DNA of 58,959 nucleotides from an uncultured Oscillospiraceae bacterium (GTDB lineage Bacteria > Bacillota > Clostridia > Oscillospirales > Oscillospiraceae): assembly GCA_934572465.1 (NCBI GenBank), contig CAKTLG010000010.1, forward strand, positions 1 through 58,959, in the 5' to 3' direction. The position numbers and the translations under genes are program-made. The notes under the pieces are model-generated. The model ran no database searches, was not told the DNA's origin, and saw only the letters and a list, made by a program, of their open reading frames with translations. Below, one piece after another: positions 8,501 through 16,125 of the stretch. The stretch's first letter is position 1; each line of letters begins with the position of its first letter.

Positions 8501-11320
8501 CAGGATGTCCGGATCTTCATAATAAGAATACAGAAAAGCGTGGTATTCCTGTGCCAGAGTTTGCAGTCCACCCTCCGCCTTTGCAAACGCGACCATATCC
8601 TCGTCCAGTTCCGGATAGCTCTTGTGCTGGTCATGGATCGCCAATGTCTGCGGGAAAAGGCCCCGTGCGCGTCCTTCTTTGCTCAGGTCACGGGCTGTCA
8701 TCAGGAGCGCGTCCATCGCTTCATGCAGCACCTTATCCGGAGCCTGCTCCAGCTCAGATGCGGAGAGATAAGTCCCAGCCTCCAGCAGTTCCAGAATACG
8801 GGCCGATGCCTGCTCCCACGTGACCACGGTCTTGCTGTATCCGGTGCGAATACTGTCCCCTTGGGCGAGGTGGATACCGTCCTCCATGAACCACACGGAA
8901 TACTTGCGGCCCTCATATTCAATGCCGCGCCCGTTTTCCGTACCAAATTCTCGGCACAGAAACTCTATATTTTCCTGCTCTGGACGCTCCCGCATATAGA
9001 ACACCGCGATGCGTTCTGCGCTATTGGGCTCGTTTCCGCCTGTGTAAAGTGCCTGGTCAATGACTGCCTGCGGCACCGTGCGGGCTGGGGCCAGAATACC
9101 GGAGGGAGCGTCTGCCGGAGCTTCATATACCGGCGTGTTGCCGCCCATATCGAATAGGGCAAGCTGCTCTGCGACAATGGGGGCGTTTTGCAGGCCCAGC
9201 TTGATCTTGTACTCGCCGCGCTCGATCAGGCCCTCGGTCATTTCGGTGATGACCGGCCATGAAAAAACGGACTCCGAGGTACGGGAGAGGTAGCTGCCCT
9301 CCCACATCTTGAGTCCGTCTTTCTCGGCGTGGTAGCCTGTCCGAACACCGTCGGTCAGGACTTCCACCCATATATCGTTGTAGCTGGTTTTCAGAAATCC
9401 CGTGCGTTCTGCAAGGCTCTTGTGGCTTTGGAAATACTCAAAAATCTCCTGCCGCTTATGTTTGCGCCCGCCATCGTCCAGCAAATTGGCTTCAATAAGG
9501 TGCATATCCAGAAAAGCAGGAAGCTCCGTGCCGTTGGGGGGTATGGTGCCATACTCCAGCGCAAAAGCTGCTGCCTGTTGCTGTGCCATTTTGTCGGGAT
9601 AGTTTCCGTAAACGCGGAGGCATTGGCGTGTTTCGGCGCTATATACGGCAGCACCATCGTATGCAAAGCCATCTTCCTCCATCGTGCCGGCAACATAGCC
9701 CTGTGCCGCAGTCTCCGCTTCTTTCAGCGTCTGATAGTCCAGCTTCTCGTCAAAGCCGTTTTCATAATGGTGATAGACAACGACCTGATAAGGCTTAAAC
9801 GGACTGTGGTCTGCTGCATTTGCCAGCTTCGGATAAGTTTCCTCTAAAAGCTCCTGATGCAGCCGGTTATGGAAGACTGGCATATCAAAATAGAGCTTTG
9901 CAAGCTGCAAATCGCCGCTTTCGTTGACAATGCGCCGGATTGCGTCCGCCCCTTCCATAAGGGCATTTTCACGATCTGAATTGCGGCAGGCATTGACAAA
10001 TGCCGTGTCGTTTACCAATGCAGCAGCAACCGTTTGCTTGTACTGCTCGAATAGTTCTTTTATGGTTGGTTGTGCCGCACCTATAACAGCAGGGGCAGGA
10101 AGTTCATCACTTCCTGCCTCTGTGGGTTCTTCGGTTGTCAGGCGTAGATCAGATCGTTCAACACCAGCTCTTCCGCGCTGTGCCGGAGATTGTTCATCAG
10201 ACCCGTCCAGCGCAGCGAATCGGTTGCTTTCAGTTCCTCCGTCACGCCCTCGTTCTGTGCCATCTGCGCCACGGTCTGTTCCACCATCTTCTGCGCGCTC
10301 TGCTCGATCTCTGCCAGATGCTCCGTCAGCTTCCCGCTGGTCTTGAGGTTGGTATAAAGCACTCTGCGGCGCTTCATCAGGTACTGCCGACGCAGCTCCG
10401 CGTACTTGCCCAGATGCACCTCCGGCGTTTGCGGCATCAGCAGATTCGGCACCTGATAGCCGTTCTGCATCCTGTAAGTGACCTCCATGCTGTTCGCTCC
10501 TTTCATGGGGTGTTTCGTGTTGTTCTGTGCGGCCATCATAACCGCTTTTTTCACGGTTTGCAAAAAATTGATCTTTCTGCGCCTGTATGACCGTTCGGCT
10601 GATCTCCCGCAGGCCCATCTCCGCGATGTCGCTGGTAGCAATGCCGAGGGCGTTGATGGTGCGGGGCGTGTTAAATTCGTAGACATGGGCAAACTCGTCG
10701 GCGGTGAAATAATCGTCTGCCCGCAGGCCGAGGCGCGTGAGCAGCATATACGCCACGCTGACCTCCAGCGCGTCCCGATAGAACACCTCCAGATTGAGGT
10801 CATCCAGTTCCTCCAGCAGACTGTCCTCGCGGCAGTCGCGGAGATCTTGCAGGTAGTCTGTGATGTTATCTGCCACGGCATTGTGGCAGGCGGAACGCAC
10901 AGCGTCTACAAGATTTTCTTTTTCGGCAAGGTCGCCAAAGGTGGCTTCTAAAGTTTCGATGACCTCCGGCTCAAATGTCTGCTGCATTGTCCAGATAGGC
11001 AGCGGACGGGCAAAACGGGACGCATGAGTATCGGATACATCAAAATAGAGCTTCAGGCAGTTTTGACCGTCATCGCTGAAAACAACGATGCTCTTGGCCC
11101 CGCGATTTACCCAGCGGCCAAACCGATTGTTCCACCGTTCCATTTCGAGGACTGCGGTGGCGTCCGGGCGCTGGGCGTAAATTAAAATTTGTTCGTCAAA
11201 GGTGCATTTGTAGTTATAGCAGGCAGCGCGGAGAAAGCCTGTCCAGCTTTGATAGCTGCCGGTGACGCTCTGCACAGTCTGGTCATATAGCTCTGTGATA
11301 AGCTGAAATTTAGTAGGCAA
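2543..11320 (-). CDS. giant ArdC-like / N6-DNA-methylase / SNF2-type helicase protein
   Basis: 2925 residues. The start is TTG at 11320, 7 bases after AGGAGG. The order is: an ArdC-like N-terminal part (about 1-250); a low-complexity Gly/Glu/Arg linker (about 255-395); several LPD-like segments; an N6-adenine methyltransferase core near residues 1380-1560 (motif I ILEPSCGIGNFLG near 1437); and a superfamily 2 helicase from about 2090, with Walker A (AHVVGAGKT), a DEAH box (IDEAHYYKNL, near 2267), TGTPISNSM and motif VI (QQREGRIIRQG, near 2620). Methyltransferase motif IV reads GNVPFG rather than NPPY/F, so catalysis is uncertain. In phage P1, DarB-like methylase-helicases protect incoming DNA from restriction; a similar anti-defence role here is inference. 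The linker overlaps the tnpV-like gene. Confidence 0.85.
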   Translation of the reverse strand: MPTKFQLITELYDQTVQSVTGSYQSWTGFLRAACYNYKCTFDEQILIYAQRPDATAVLEMERWNNRFGRWVNRGAKSIVVFSDDGQNCLKLYFDVSDTHASRFARPLPIWTMQQTFEPEVIETLEATFGDLAEKENLVDAVRSACHNAVADNITDYLQDLRDCREDSLLEELDDLNLEVFYRDALEVSVAYMLLTRLGLRADDYFTADEFAHVYEFNTPRTINALGIATSDIAEMGLREISRTVIQAQKDQFFANREKSGYDGRTEQHETPHERSEQHGGHLQDAERLSGAESADAANAGGASGQVRGAASAVPDEAPQSALYQPQDQREADGASGRDRAERAEDGGTDRGADGTERGRDGGTESNRFAALDGSDEQSPAQRGRAGVERSDLRLTTEEPTEAGSDELPAPAVIGAAQPTIKELFEQYKQTVAAALVNDTAFVNACRNSDRENALMEGADAIRRIVNESGDLQLAKLYFDMPVFHNRLHQELLEETYPKLANAADHSPFKPYQVVVYHHYENGFDEKLDYQTLKEAETAAQGYVAGTMEEDGFAYDGAAVYSAETRQCLRVYGNYPDKMAQQQAAAFALEYGTIPPNGTELPAFLDMHLIEANLLDDGGRKHKRQEIFEYFQSHKSLAERTGFLKTSYNDIWVEVLTDGVRTGYHAEKDGLKMWEGSYLSRTSESVFSWPVITEMTEGLIERGEYKIKLGLQNAPIVAEQLALFDMGGNTPVYEAPADAPSGILAPARTVPQAVIDQALYTGGNEPNSAERIAVFYMRERPEQENIEFLCREFGTENGRGIEYEGRKYSVWFMEDGIHLAQGDSIRTGYSKTVVTWEQASARILELLEAGTYLSASELEQAPDKVLHEAMDALLMTARDLSKEGRARGLFPQTLAIHDQHKSYPELDEDMVAFAKAEGGLQTLAQEYHAFLYSYYEDPDILCYRLSEYNTHRIGIILNGLPYSERHFTVQPNFLRQCKMFITQDEIDRFFLCDHLDSRLTVYSHFCYPHTSEEHQKFIKSCFGEYSGGARAGYNHTKTHKGLDYERDYNFRKYDTVHLTIPNVVKEYEHLIAQKRYPGEDAIAKIPEYERRQVARAIYSSLSNAPDSVPRPYYMSMDYYKAVPLIEEELQNRSTAMWLMDALNACLGEMQKDDHNYKFVREAKYQLFAYLDGTFSLFNHRHDGQMPSNSPDAPATALVQEVTAPSEETVPTPSEPVLPVEPEAPEPLAIGTRLTIDGRQFEVDSVDDHTQNVSLRDMTFEGGTGFPIFRKESIDYVRAHMEQPDIVQETAAPQADKPPAVLTPPKKKKRNTLAYPLDADGRNYRITDDHIGEGAPLERFQHNLDAIRTLKAVEAENRSATAEEQAVLAQYVGWGGLAGFFDEKNSRYAELKDLLTDAEYAAARESTLTAFYTPPVVIRSIYAALRQMGFTQGNILEPSCGIGNFLGMLPESMSGSKLYGVELDDLSGRIARQLYQRSSIAVQGFEKTAFPDNFFDVAIGNVPFGQFHVADKRYDRLNFPIHEYFIAKALDEVRPGGVIAVVTSSFTMDKQTASARKYIAQRAELLGAIRLPNNAFKAAAGTEVVSDILFLQKRERMVDIEPEWVHIPANADGIQMNRYFLDHPDMVLGEMKMVSGPFGPTPTCAPYSDQSLEELLAEAIQNIHGEITAYDREEELEGEDHSIEADPAVRNFSYTVVNGQIYYRENSRMNPVEVSKTAESRIRGMIELRDCVRTLLEYQTEDYPEKEIKDQQAKLNVLYDAFTRKYGLINSRGNAIAFDQDSSYFLLCSLEILDEEKNLKRKADLFTKRTIRSHKPAEKVDTAVEALALSIGEKARVDMEYMSKLTGKDEETLFSDLKGVVFLNPAHTSENDGQEKYLPADEYLSGNVREKLEWAKRSAKLYPEDYTVNVQALEAVQPVDLTASEISVRLGATWLDTEYVRQFIFDTLNTPRSARFKMKVHYSNITGEWRIEGKNQDRGNVKAISTYGTKRINAYEIIEESLNLKDVRIFDYHYDEEGRRVAVLNKKETAIAQGKQELIKEAFAEWIWKDIDRRDAICKTYNILFNSNRPREYDGSHINFNGMNPEITLRKHQVNAIAHILYGGNTLLAHVVGAGKTYEMVAAAMESKRLGLCQKSLIVVPNHLTEQWASDFLQLYPAANILVATKKDFETKNRKKFCGRIATGDYDAIIIGHSQFEKIPMSAERQKAILEQQIDEIMLGISEAKREKAENFTIKQMEKTKKGLQGKIDKLNDQSRKDDVVTFEELGVDRIFIDEAHYYKNLFLYTKMRNVGGIAQTEAQKSSDLFMKCRYLDEITGGRGIVFATGTPISNSMVELYTIQRYLQMSALEEQGLQHFDAWAANYGETVTAIELSPEGTGYRAKTRFAKFYNLPELMSLFKNVADIQTADMLNLPVPKANYHNIALKPSEYQKEIVASLAERAEKVRNREVDSSVDNMLLITNDGRKLALDQRLVNPMLPSDPNSKAAKCAENVFEIWKRTADQRSTQMIFCDLSTPSKERPVEMVQKEDGSYGMAPFQNVYEDIRTKLIELGVPDNEIAFIHNAKSEVQKKDLFGKVRSGQVRVLLGSTQRMGAGTNCQQKLIALHHLDCPWRPSDLQQREGRIIRQGNENQEVDIYSYVTEGTFDAYLYQLVESKQKFISQIMTSKSPVRSAEDVDEQALSYAEIKALASGNPMIKEKMDLDIEVSKLKLLKANHLSQRYALEDAISKSFPVEIAAAKERISGYGADIATVKDSTHPNADGFSPLTLMGVSHTDKKEAGAALLTICQNMLSPEATQIGSYRGLTLELGFDTFAREYRLTMIGQLRHTVTLGTDVFGNLQRMDNALEALPVKEQTCREQLSNFQTQLETAKVEVEKPFPREEELKTKTARLEELNTLLNLDHKESEIADAEPDEAPRPRERPAAQMER
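10138..10488 (-). CDS. TnpV-like transposon-encoded protein, nested out of frame in the giant gene
   Basis: 116 residues beginning MEVTYRMQNGYQVPNL and ending LVLNDLIYA. It matches the TnpV family as I remember it: an N-terminal PNL segment, LGKYAELRRQYL, YTNLLTSGKL-like residues 46-54, EGVTEELKA and a closing LIYx. The ATG at 10488 has AGGAG 8-10 bases upstream, so it can be translated on its own. It runs in the same direction as the 2925-codon gene but in another frame, exactly over that protein's low-complexity linker. TnpV was named from Tn4451-type transposons and its role is unclear. Confidence 0.75.
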   Translation of the reverse strand: MEVTYRMQNGYQVPNLLMPQTPEVHLGKYAELRRQYLMKRRRVLYTNLKTSGKLTEHLAEIEQSAQKMVEQTVAQMAQNEGVTEELKATDSLRWTGLMNNLRHSAEELVLNDLIYA

Positions 11321-11331
11321 GTTGGCACCTC

Positions 11332-12153
11332 CTATCTCTCCGGCTCCGCCCGCTTTTTTGCTGCAAGCCGGTCATTCTTTTGCTGTTCCTTTTGCGCCTT
11401 TTCAAACGGTTTCCGCTGGTAGCAATAAATATAAAACTGGTAGTCCCCTTTGATCGGCGTACAGCGGAGCATATACACATACTGTTTGGTTTTTACCATG
11501 AAGCCGCAGGAGGGAAGCAACGCGCCCTTGATGGCGCAGATCTGCTCATACCGGTTGCAGTAGCGGTTCATGCTGTCAAAGTCCCGCAGCGGGGAGTCCG
11601 GCTGTTCCCGCAGCCAGTTTATGGTACGGTCAATATCAGCCTTAAACTCCGGCGTGTTCAGCGTGTCATGCTGGTGGGGCCACCATGTTGTGTAGAACTG
11701 CTTGCCGCTGCCAAAATCACCCCGGAGATGTCCCACACAGCCCGCAGACTTGTCCTGTTCCTCGCTGCGGGAGAAATAGAGAGCGTGCAGCGCAGGCTCA
11801 TTGACGCTGTAAAAGTCAATGACATCCTTATCGCTGGCGGGATATTTCTCCTGAAATTCCGCAAGGGTGCGGCATCCGCCATCCTGAAAGGAAAGGCTGT
11901 CATTCTCCATTGGAATCCACCCATCAATGGGAAGCTGGAACGGCTCGCGGGTGAGGACGGTGCCATAGAAATTGACCATGAGACTCCTTGACAATTCTAT
12001 CGGCTCACCCCAATCCTCATCCCCATGGCGCAGTTCGTAGCGATATACGCCCTCCGGCACGGTGGCTCGGTCAATGCGGCATTCCGTAAACAATGCCGGT
12101 CGGTCAAAAATCGTGACCTCCTGATAGGTCACCTTCTGCGCGTCATAGCTCAT
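11332..12153 (-). CDS. LPD28-domain ICE accessory protein
   Basis: 273 residues. Residues 12-72 (TIFDRPALFTECRIDR...VNFYGTVLTREPF) match the LPD28 domain, known from large polyvalent proteins of phages and conjugative elements. The C-terminal half is charged and ends in a basic tail. No enzyme motif is visible. The stop lies 11 bases before the giant gene's TTG, and the ATG overlaps the stop of the YodL-type gene by 4 bases, so it is translationally coupled in the parA operon. The start is well supported by that overlap. Confidence 0.65.
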   Translation of the reverse strand: MSYDAQKVTYQEVTIFDRPALFTECRIDRATVPEGVYRYELRHGDEDWGEPIELSRSLMVNFYGTVLTREPFQLPIDGWIPMENDSLSFQDGGCRTLAEFQEKYPASDKDVIDFYSVNEPALHALYFSRSEEQDKSAGCVGHLRGDFGSGKQFYTTWWPHQHDTLNTPEFKADIDRTINWLREQPDSPLRDFDSMNRYCNRYEQICAIKGALLPSCGFMVKTKQYVYMLRCTPIKGDYQFYIYCYQRKPFEKAQKEQQKNDRLAAKKRAEPER

Positions 12154-12797
12154 CTGGCTTCACCTCGTTCTTTGTGTTTCTTTTGCACTCTCTGTTGTGC
12201 TAAAAACTCCGGGACCTCCTTGAAACCGATGGTATCTGCGTAGTAGGCGGTTTTCTTTCCACCTTGCGTCAGTACCACGATGTCGCTTACGGACATAGAA
12301 CGCATTCGACGGGCAAAGGGGCGGGAATCTCTATTGTGCTTTGCCCACAGATTCTCCAGCGAATTTTCCTTTGCGAACATACCGGCGTAAGAACGCTGAT
12401 AATCAGCGTTCTGGAGTTTTCCCTTTGCCTCTGCATAAGGCCGGAAACAGTAGTCTACATCAGCGATTGCAGGGATTTGGTAGATTTCATAGGTGCCGAT
12501 CTCGCCGCTGATTTTCGGCGTTCTGGGAACATAGGTATTGCCGCTGCGTTCCTGCATTTCCGCGAACTCGCAAATATGATAGGCGGAACCGCCAATGCAG
12601 ATGTGGTAATCGTCAATATAGGTGCAGGGCAGGATCAGCTTTTCGCCATCAAAGCGGGTGATGGCGATGCTTTCCCCGTCCTTGATGGTAAAGAGCGTGT
12701 GGTATTCGCTGTCAATGAAGCGGATCACGCGCTCATCCTTGTTAGGGTTCGGAAAGGCGATAACGCCCATGATATTTACGGGTTCTCGGTCTGTCAT
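12150..12797 (-). CDS. YodL-domain ICE accessory protein
   Basis: 215 residues. The N-terminal half (VIRFIDSEYHTLF...DDYHICIGGSAYHICEFAE) is a beta-rich module common in this gene context. Residues about 110-180 (YEIYQIPAIADVDYCFRPY...SMSVSDIVVL) match the YodL domain, named after Bacillus YodL, which interacts with MreB/Mbl. Whether the ICE version touches the cytoskeleton is unknown. It overlaps both neighbours by 4 bases (ATGA), a sign of coupled translation. There is no membrane segment or signal peptide. Confidence 0.65.
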   Translation of the reverse strand: MTDREPVNIMGVIAFPNPNKDERVIRFIDSEYHTLFTIKDGESIAITRFDGEKLILPCTYIDDYHICIGGSAYHICEFAEMQERSGNTYVPRTPKISGEIGTYEIYQIPAIADVDYCFRPYAEAKGKLQNADYQRSYAGMFAKENSLENLWAKHNRDSRPFARRMRSMSVSDIVVLTQGGKKTAYYADTIGFKEVPEFLAQQRVQKKHKERGEAR

Positions 12798-13579
12798 CTG
12801 GCTTCACCTCTATCTTTTTTCGGCTCAGTACGCTTTTTTTCATATTCTCTCAGCTTTTCTTTCGCCCAATCCGGTATCTTTTCTGGATTGGCTACGCCAA
12901 GGATGTCGGAAGCGTCCCAACGGCAACGCTCACCGGAATACAGCTCCTGAAAGAAAACCGCACGTCCACGGGAACCAGGCGTACAGCCGAAGCCACTTAT
13001 TGCAAAACCGAGTTGGCAGTCTGCGGTGCGGTATTCCGGGGCAAGACTGCTGGAGCGGACAACGATCAGCTTGCCTTGAAAGGATTCCTCTGATTGGGGA
13101 AGGCAGTCCTCTGCGCCCAAAACCACCTGCGGAATATTGCGGGCCGCACGGAACTCTTTTACCTTTTCCAACTGCATCTGCAAGCGTTCTATAAAAGTAT
13201 TCGCAATCTCAAGATAGTCCTTGCTGGCAACTGCTTCTGGATATATCGTTTCTCCAAGGAAATTGTACTGTTCATAGCAGGTCATATAGGTTTCGTCCAT
13301 CGGATGAAAACCCATGAGCAAAACACGCCCACCCATGCGGATCTCCTGCATGATCTCGTAATCACCGACTTTGCGTTGTTTTGGTGTCTTTTGTTCTCTG
13401 TATCCAAGCTGTTCTGCTTTGTCCCGCAAGATAAGTTCTTTGAGATACGCACCCTTTTCGGGCTGTCGTTCAAACCAATCGCGGACTTCTCCGTCACCAA
13501 GGGAAAGCTGGAAAGTAAATCTCATGATTTTGCTGCGATATTCGTCATTCTTTTCTTTACGCTTCTGATAGTTCGTCAT
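12794..13579 (-). CDS. ICE accessory protein of unknown function (LPD-type)
   Basis: 261 residues with a basic, lysine-rich start (MTNYQKRKEKNDEYRSK) and a basic tail. The C-terminal part (APEYRTADCQLGFAISGFGCTP...FFQELYSGERCRWDASDILG) recurs in accessory proteins of this element family. No catalytic motif is seen. It is coupled by 4-base overlaps on both sides. The shared C-terminal ending (GEAR) with the two neighbouring products comes from the RBS-containing overlap sequence and hints that these genes arose by duplication or share a translation-coupling cassette. Confidence 0.55.
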   Translation of the reverse strand: MTNYQKRKEKNDEYRSKIMRFTFQLSLGDGEVRDWFERQPEKGAYLKELILRDKAEQLGYREQKTPKQRKVGDYEIMQEIRMGGRVLLMGFHPMDETYMTCYEQYNFLGETIYPEAVASKDYLEIANTFIERLQMQLEKVKEFRAARNIPQVVLGAEDCLPQSEESFQGKLIVVRSSSLAPEYRTADCQLGFAISGFGCTPGSRGRAVFFQELYSGERCRWDASDILGVANPEKIPDWAKEKLREYEKKRTEPKKDRGEAR

Positions 13580-14424
13580 CTGGCCTCACCTTGTCCTTTC
13601 TTCAGGGCGGTGTGCTGGTGTTCTTGCTGCGCCATATAATCTCTCTGCTTTTTGTATTCATTTCCGACCCGTTCACAGAAATCCTCGATGCAGGAAGAAC
13701 GGTCAGAGCGGTAATGCCCCCAAAAGAAATTGGGTGAGCCGTCCCCGTCGTTTTTGCAGTTGCGCTGCCATGTGACAAAGGGGGACGGGGCTTTTTCACA
13801 TTCGCCCATGACAAACTCGGCACTGCCGACGCGGACGCGGGCGGTGATGTGGTATTCCTGATTGACCATTTCCCCCACTACATAGCAGCCGCGCTCCAAC
13901 TGGACGGTGCAGCTCCCGTTTTGTGCAAAGGTCGCTGTCACCGGCATGACCGGCACTCCACGCACCAGATCCGGCAGCATGATGAACTGCGACCTTTGGC
14001 TCATCAGCTCTTGCGGCAGTTTGTCCATGGGCAGGTAAAAGTGCTGCTTGCCCATGATCTCATAGCGCAGCAGGAAACTGCTGATGGGATAGTACACGCT
14101 CATGATTGGGTCTTTGATATGGCCTTGGACGATGTTGGAATTCACATATCTTGCGTTGTCCAAATACCATTGCGGGTTTGCGCCTGGTGTATTCCAGCCG
14201 AATATGGAGCCTGCCAGCATTGCCGCTACCTGAATATCCGTAATGCCGCGCCGCACATTATGGTTGCTGGCGATCTCGCGGTTTTCCTCGCGGTTTCCGG
14301 TGTCCCACTCAGAGGGATAATAGCCGCGCTCACCGCACCGGATGATAATAAGCTGCCCGCTGGACGGCAGAATGGAAAAACAGGTTTCCGGCAGCTCGTT
14401 CCTGCGCATCGGTTCGTTCCTCAT
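13576..14424 (-). CDS. ICE accessory protein of unknown function
   Basis: 282 residues. The central part (about 60-170) is a globular domain I cannot name; the C-terminal part (ARVRVGSAEFVMGECEKAPSPFVTW...SPNFFWGHY) resembles the preceding product's region, with conserved Gly, Phe and Tyr positions. The ATG at 14424 overlaps the parB stop by 4 bases. It ends in the same GQGEAR tail. Nothing suggests an enzyme. The position directly after parB makes a role in maintenance or transfer possible but unproven. Confidence 0.55.
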   Translation of the reverse strand: MRNEPMRRNELPETCFSILPSSGQLIIIRCGERGYYPSEWDTGNREENREIASNHNVRRGITDIQVAAMLAGSIFGWNTPGANPQWYLDNARYVNSNIVQGHIKDPIMSVYYPISSFLLRYEIMGKQHFYLPMDKLPQELMSQRSQFIMLPDLVRGVPVMPVTATFAQNGSCTVQLERGCYVVGEMVNQEYHITARVRVGSAEFVMGECEKAPSPFVTWQRNCKNDGDGSPNFFWGHYRSDRSSCIEDFCERVGNEYKKQRDYMAQQEHQHTALKKGQGEAR

Positions 14425-15359
14425 CGCGCCTGCTCCTGCTGGCGCTTGCGGTGCCAGCCCTCCAGCAGCTTGATGATGACATCCTCCATCTGCTTCGGGG
14501 TGTAGCTGGCGGGAAAGTATTTTTGCAGGCGGTCGTTGCGGATGGTGACCTTGCGCTCCAGTGGCTTTTCCTCCCGCATGATGAGGTCGATGATGTTATT
14601 TTCCAGCTTGCCTTCGCCGCTGAGCTGCTTGAGCCGTTGGGCCTGTCCCAGCGACGGGGATACCTCATCGCGCTCCATGACCAGCAGGAGGTAGGTCTGT
14701 TCTTTTTCGGACAGGTGGGAGAGAAAATCCGCCGCGGGAACGAACTTGAGCGTGCCCGTATCCACCGCGTCCAACAGTGGGGGAATCAGCTTATTCAGGC
14801 GCACATAGCGTTGGATTGCCGTTGCGTTGTCAGCTACTTGGTCGGCAAGAATTTTAACCGATGCTCGTCTATCAAAATTATCTCCAACTTGGAGATAATT
14901 TTTAGAAGGCCGTCCAGCCTGCCGTTTCATGGCGTCCAGCTTCAGCTTGTAGGCTTTGGCTTTCTCGCTGGGCAGCAAGTCCTCGCGGTTGATGTTGTAG
15001 TCCACAACAAGGATGTCCGCTTCTTCGTCACTGTAATTGCGGACGAGGACGGGGCGGGTGTCCAGCCCCACAGCCTTCGCGCAGTAATCGCGCCGGTGGC
15101 CGGAAATGATCTCATATCCGCCAGCATCACGGGGGCGGACAATTAACGGATCGGCAATCCCAATATGCTCAATGCTGTCCATGAGGCGCACCAAGTCAGG
15201 CGTGGGGCGGTCAATGGTGTACGGCTGGCGGGAGTATGGGAAAATCTCTGCTGCGGGGACGATCTGAATCCGCTCCTGCCGGTCGGCCTCACGCTCCGCG
15301 TCCGTTTTGAACAGGTCATCGTACCGGGTCAGTTCGATGCCGCTTAATTTGCTTGCCAA
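14421..15359 (-). CDS. ParB/RepB/Spo0J-family partition protein
   Basis: 312 residues. Residues 30-120 form a ParB N-terminal domain with the GHRRDYCAKAVG box, the equivalent of the GERRxxA motif that binds CTP in this family. A helix-turn-helix region (KILADQVADNATAIQRYVRL) follows near 175-205 and should bind a centromere-like site. The start is TTG 15359 with GGGAGGTG upstream; it overlaps the end of parA by 44 bases. ParB works with ParA to segregate or stabilise the excised, circular element. A 29-bp palindrome inside this gene (14874-14902) is a candidate binding site. Confidence 0.88.
   Translation of the reverse strand: MASKLSGIELTRYDDLFKTDAEREADRQERIQIVPAAEIFPYSRQPYTIDRPTPDLVRLMDSIEHIGIADPLIVRPRDAGGYEIISGHRRDYCAKAVGLDTRPVLVRNYSDEEADILVVDYNINREDLLPSEKAKAYKLKLDAMKRQAGRPSKNYLQVGDNFDRRASVKILADQVADNATAIQRYVRLNKLIPPLLDAVDTGTLKFVPAADFLSHLSEKEQTYLLLVMERDEVSPSLGQAQRLKQLSGEGKLENNIIDLIMREEKPLERKVTIRNDRLQKYFPASYTPKQMEDVIIKLLEGWHRKRQQEQAR
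14874..14902. promoter_or_regulatory. perfect 29-bp palindrome inside parB (candidate centromere site)
   Basis: The 14-base arm at 14874-14887 is exactly repeated in reverse at 14889-14902 around a single C at 14888. It lies just before the part of parB that encodes the helix-turn-helix. Chromosomal parS sites in Bacillus also occur inside the parB gene. Whether this palindrome is a parS-like site is inference; it could also be an RNA hairpin within the transcript. Confidence 0.45.
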
Positions 15360-16125
15360 GGCTCAACACCTCCCTCGTCAGATTTTCATACGCCAGCGCC
15401 GCCTTGCCACTGCGGTCATGGTCGTAAATGCTTTTGTTTTCCACACTAATCTCTGCCGCCTTGATGGAACGGGGGATCTCGCTTGCGAACACATGACCGC
15501 CATAGGTCTTGCGGACAAGCGCGTTGATCTCCCGCGCCAGCGTGGTGCGGCTGTCCACCATCGTCAGCACAATGCCGTCCACCTCCAGCTTTGGGTTGAG
15601 CTGCCGCTTGACGCGGGTGATGGTTCGCAAAAGCTGCTCCAGTCCTTTGGCTGGAAGATACTGCGCCTGCACGGGGATAATCACGCTGTCCGCCGCAGTC
15701 AGGGCGTTGATCGTCAGCATACCCAGCGAGGGCATACAGTCGATGAGCGCGTAATCGTAACGGTCGGCCACGGTGGACAGGTATTGCCGCAGCACCGTTT
15801 CACGGCTCATGGTGTTGACCAGCGTGACCTCCAACGCCGACAGTTCAATATTGGCGGGTACAAGATGGACACCGGACGAATGGGACAGGATTCCCTCGCC
15901 GGGGGCGATGGACTGCTCCGCGATGATCTTTTCCATCAGCGTGGAGAGCGTGGGGGATAATTCGTCAGGCTGCGACCAGCCTAACATCTGCGTGAGATTG
16001 CCTTGTGCATCAGCGTCGATCAGCAGGACTTTTTTACCTTGCCGAGAAAGACCAATGCCGAGGCTGGCGGCTGTGGTGGTTTTGCCGACACCGCCTTTCT
16101 GATTTGCCAGTGCTATCGTTTTCAA
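15316..16125 (-). CDS. ParA/Soj-family partition ATPase
   Basis: 269 residues from a TTG at 16125 that reads (M)KTIALANQKGG. GGAGGAGGTG lies just upstream, so this start is preferred over longer frames that run into the terminator. The deviant Walker A box KGGVGKTTTA, Walker A' with DADAQGNLT and the DCMPSLG region are typical of ParA. The C-terminus reaches into the parB start. ParA forms ATP-dependent patches on the nucleoid that move ParB-bound DNA. The gene follows an intrinsic terminator, so its expression may depend on read-through or on a start site just after it. Confidence 0.9.
   Translation of the reverse strand: MKTIALANQKGGVGKTTTAASLGIGLSRQGKKVLLIDADAQGNLTQMLGWSQPDELSPTLSTLMEKIIAEQSIAPGEGILSHSSGVHLVPANIELSALEVTLVNTMSRETVLRQYLSTVADRYDYALIDCMPSLGMLTINALTAADSVIIPVQAQYLPAKGLEQLLRTITRVKRQLNPKLEVDGIVLTMVDSRTTLAREINALVRKTYGGHVFASEIPRSIKAAEISVENKSIYDHDRSGKAALAYENLTREVLSLGKQIKRHRTDPVR

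Noticed and set aside
2849..9847. Several long plus-strand open frames (for example 2849-4213, 6674-7759, 8117-9157)
   Set aside because: They lie opposite the continuous 2925-codon gene, have no recognisable domains, and show the codon mirror pattern expected of shadows.
9924..10346. Possible frameshift or gene fusion in the giant gene at its low-complexity linker
   Set aside because: The frame is unbroken from 11320 to 2543. The odd composition is explained by the overlapping tnpV-like frame.
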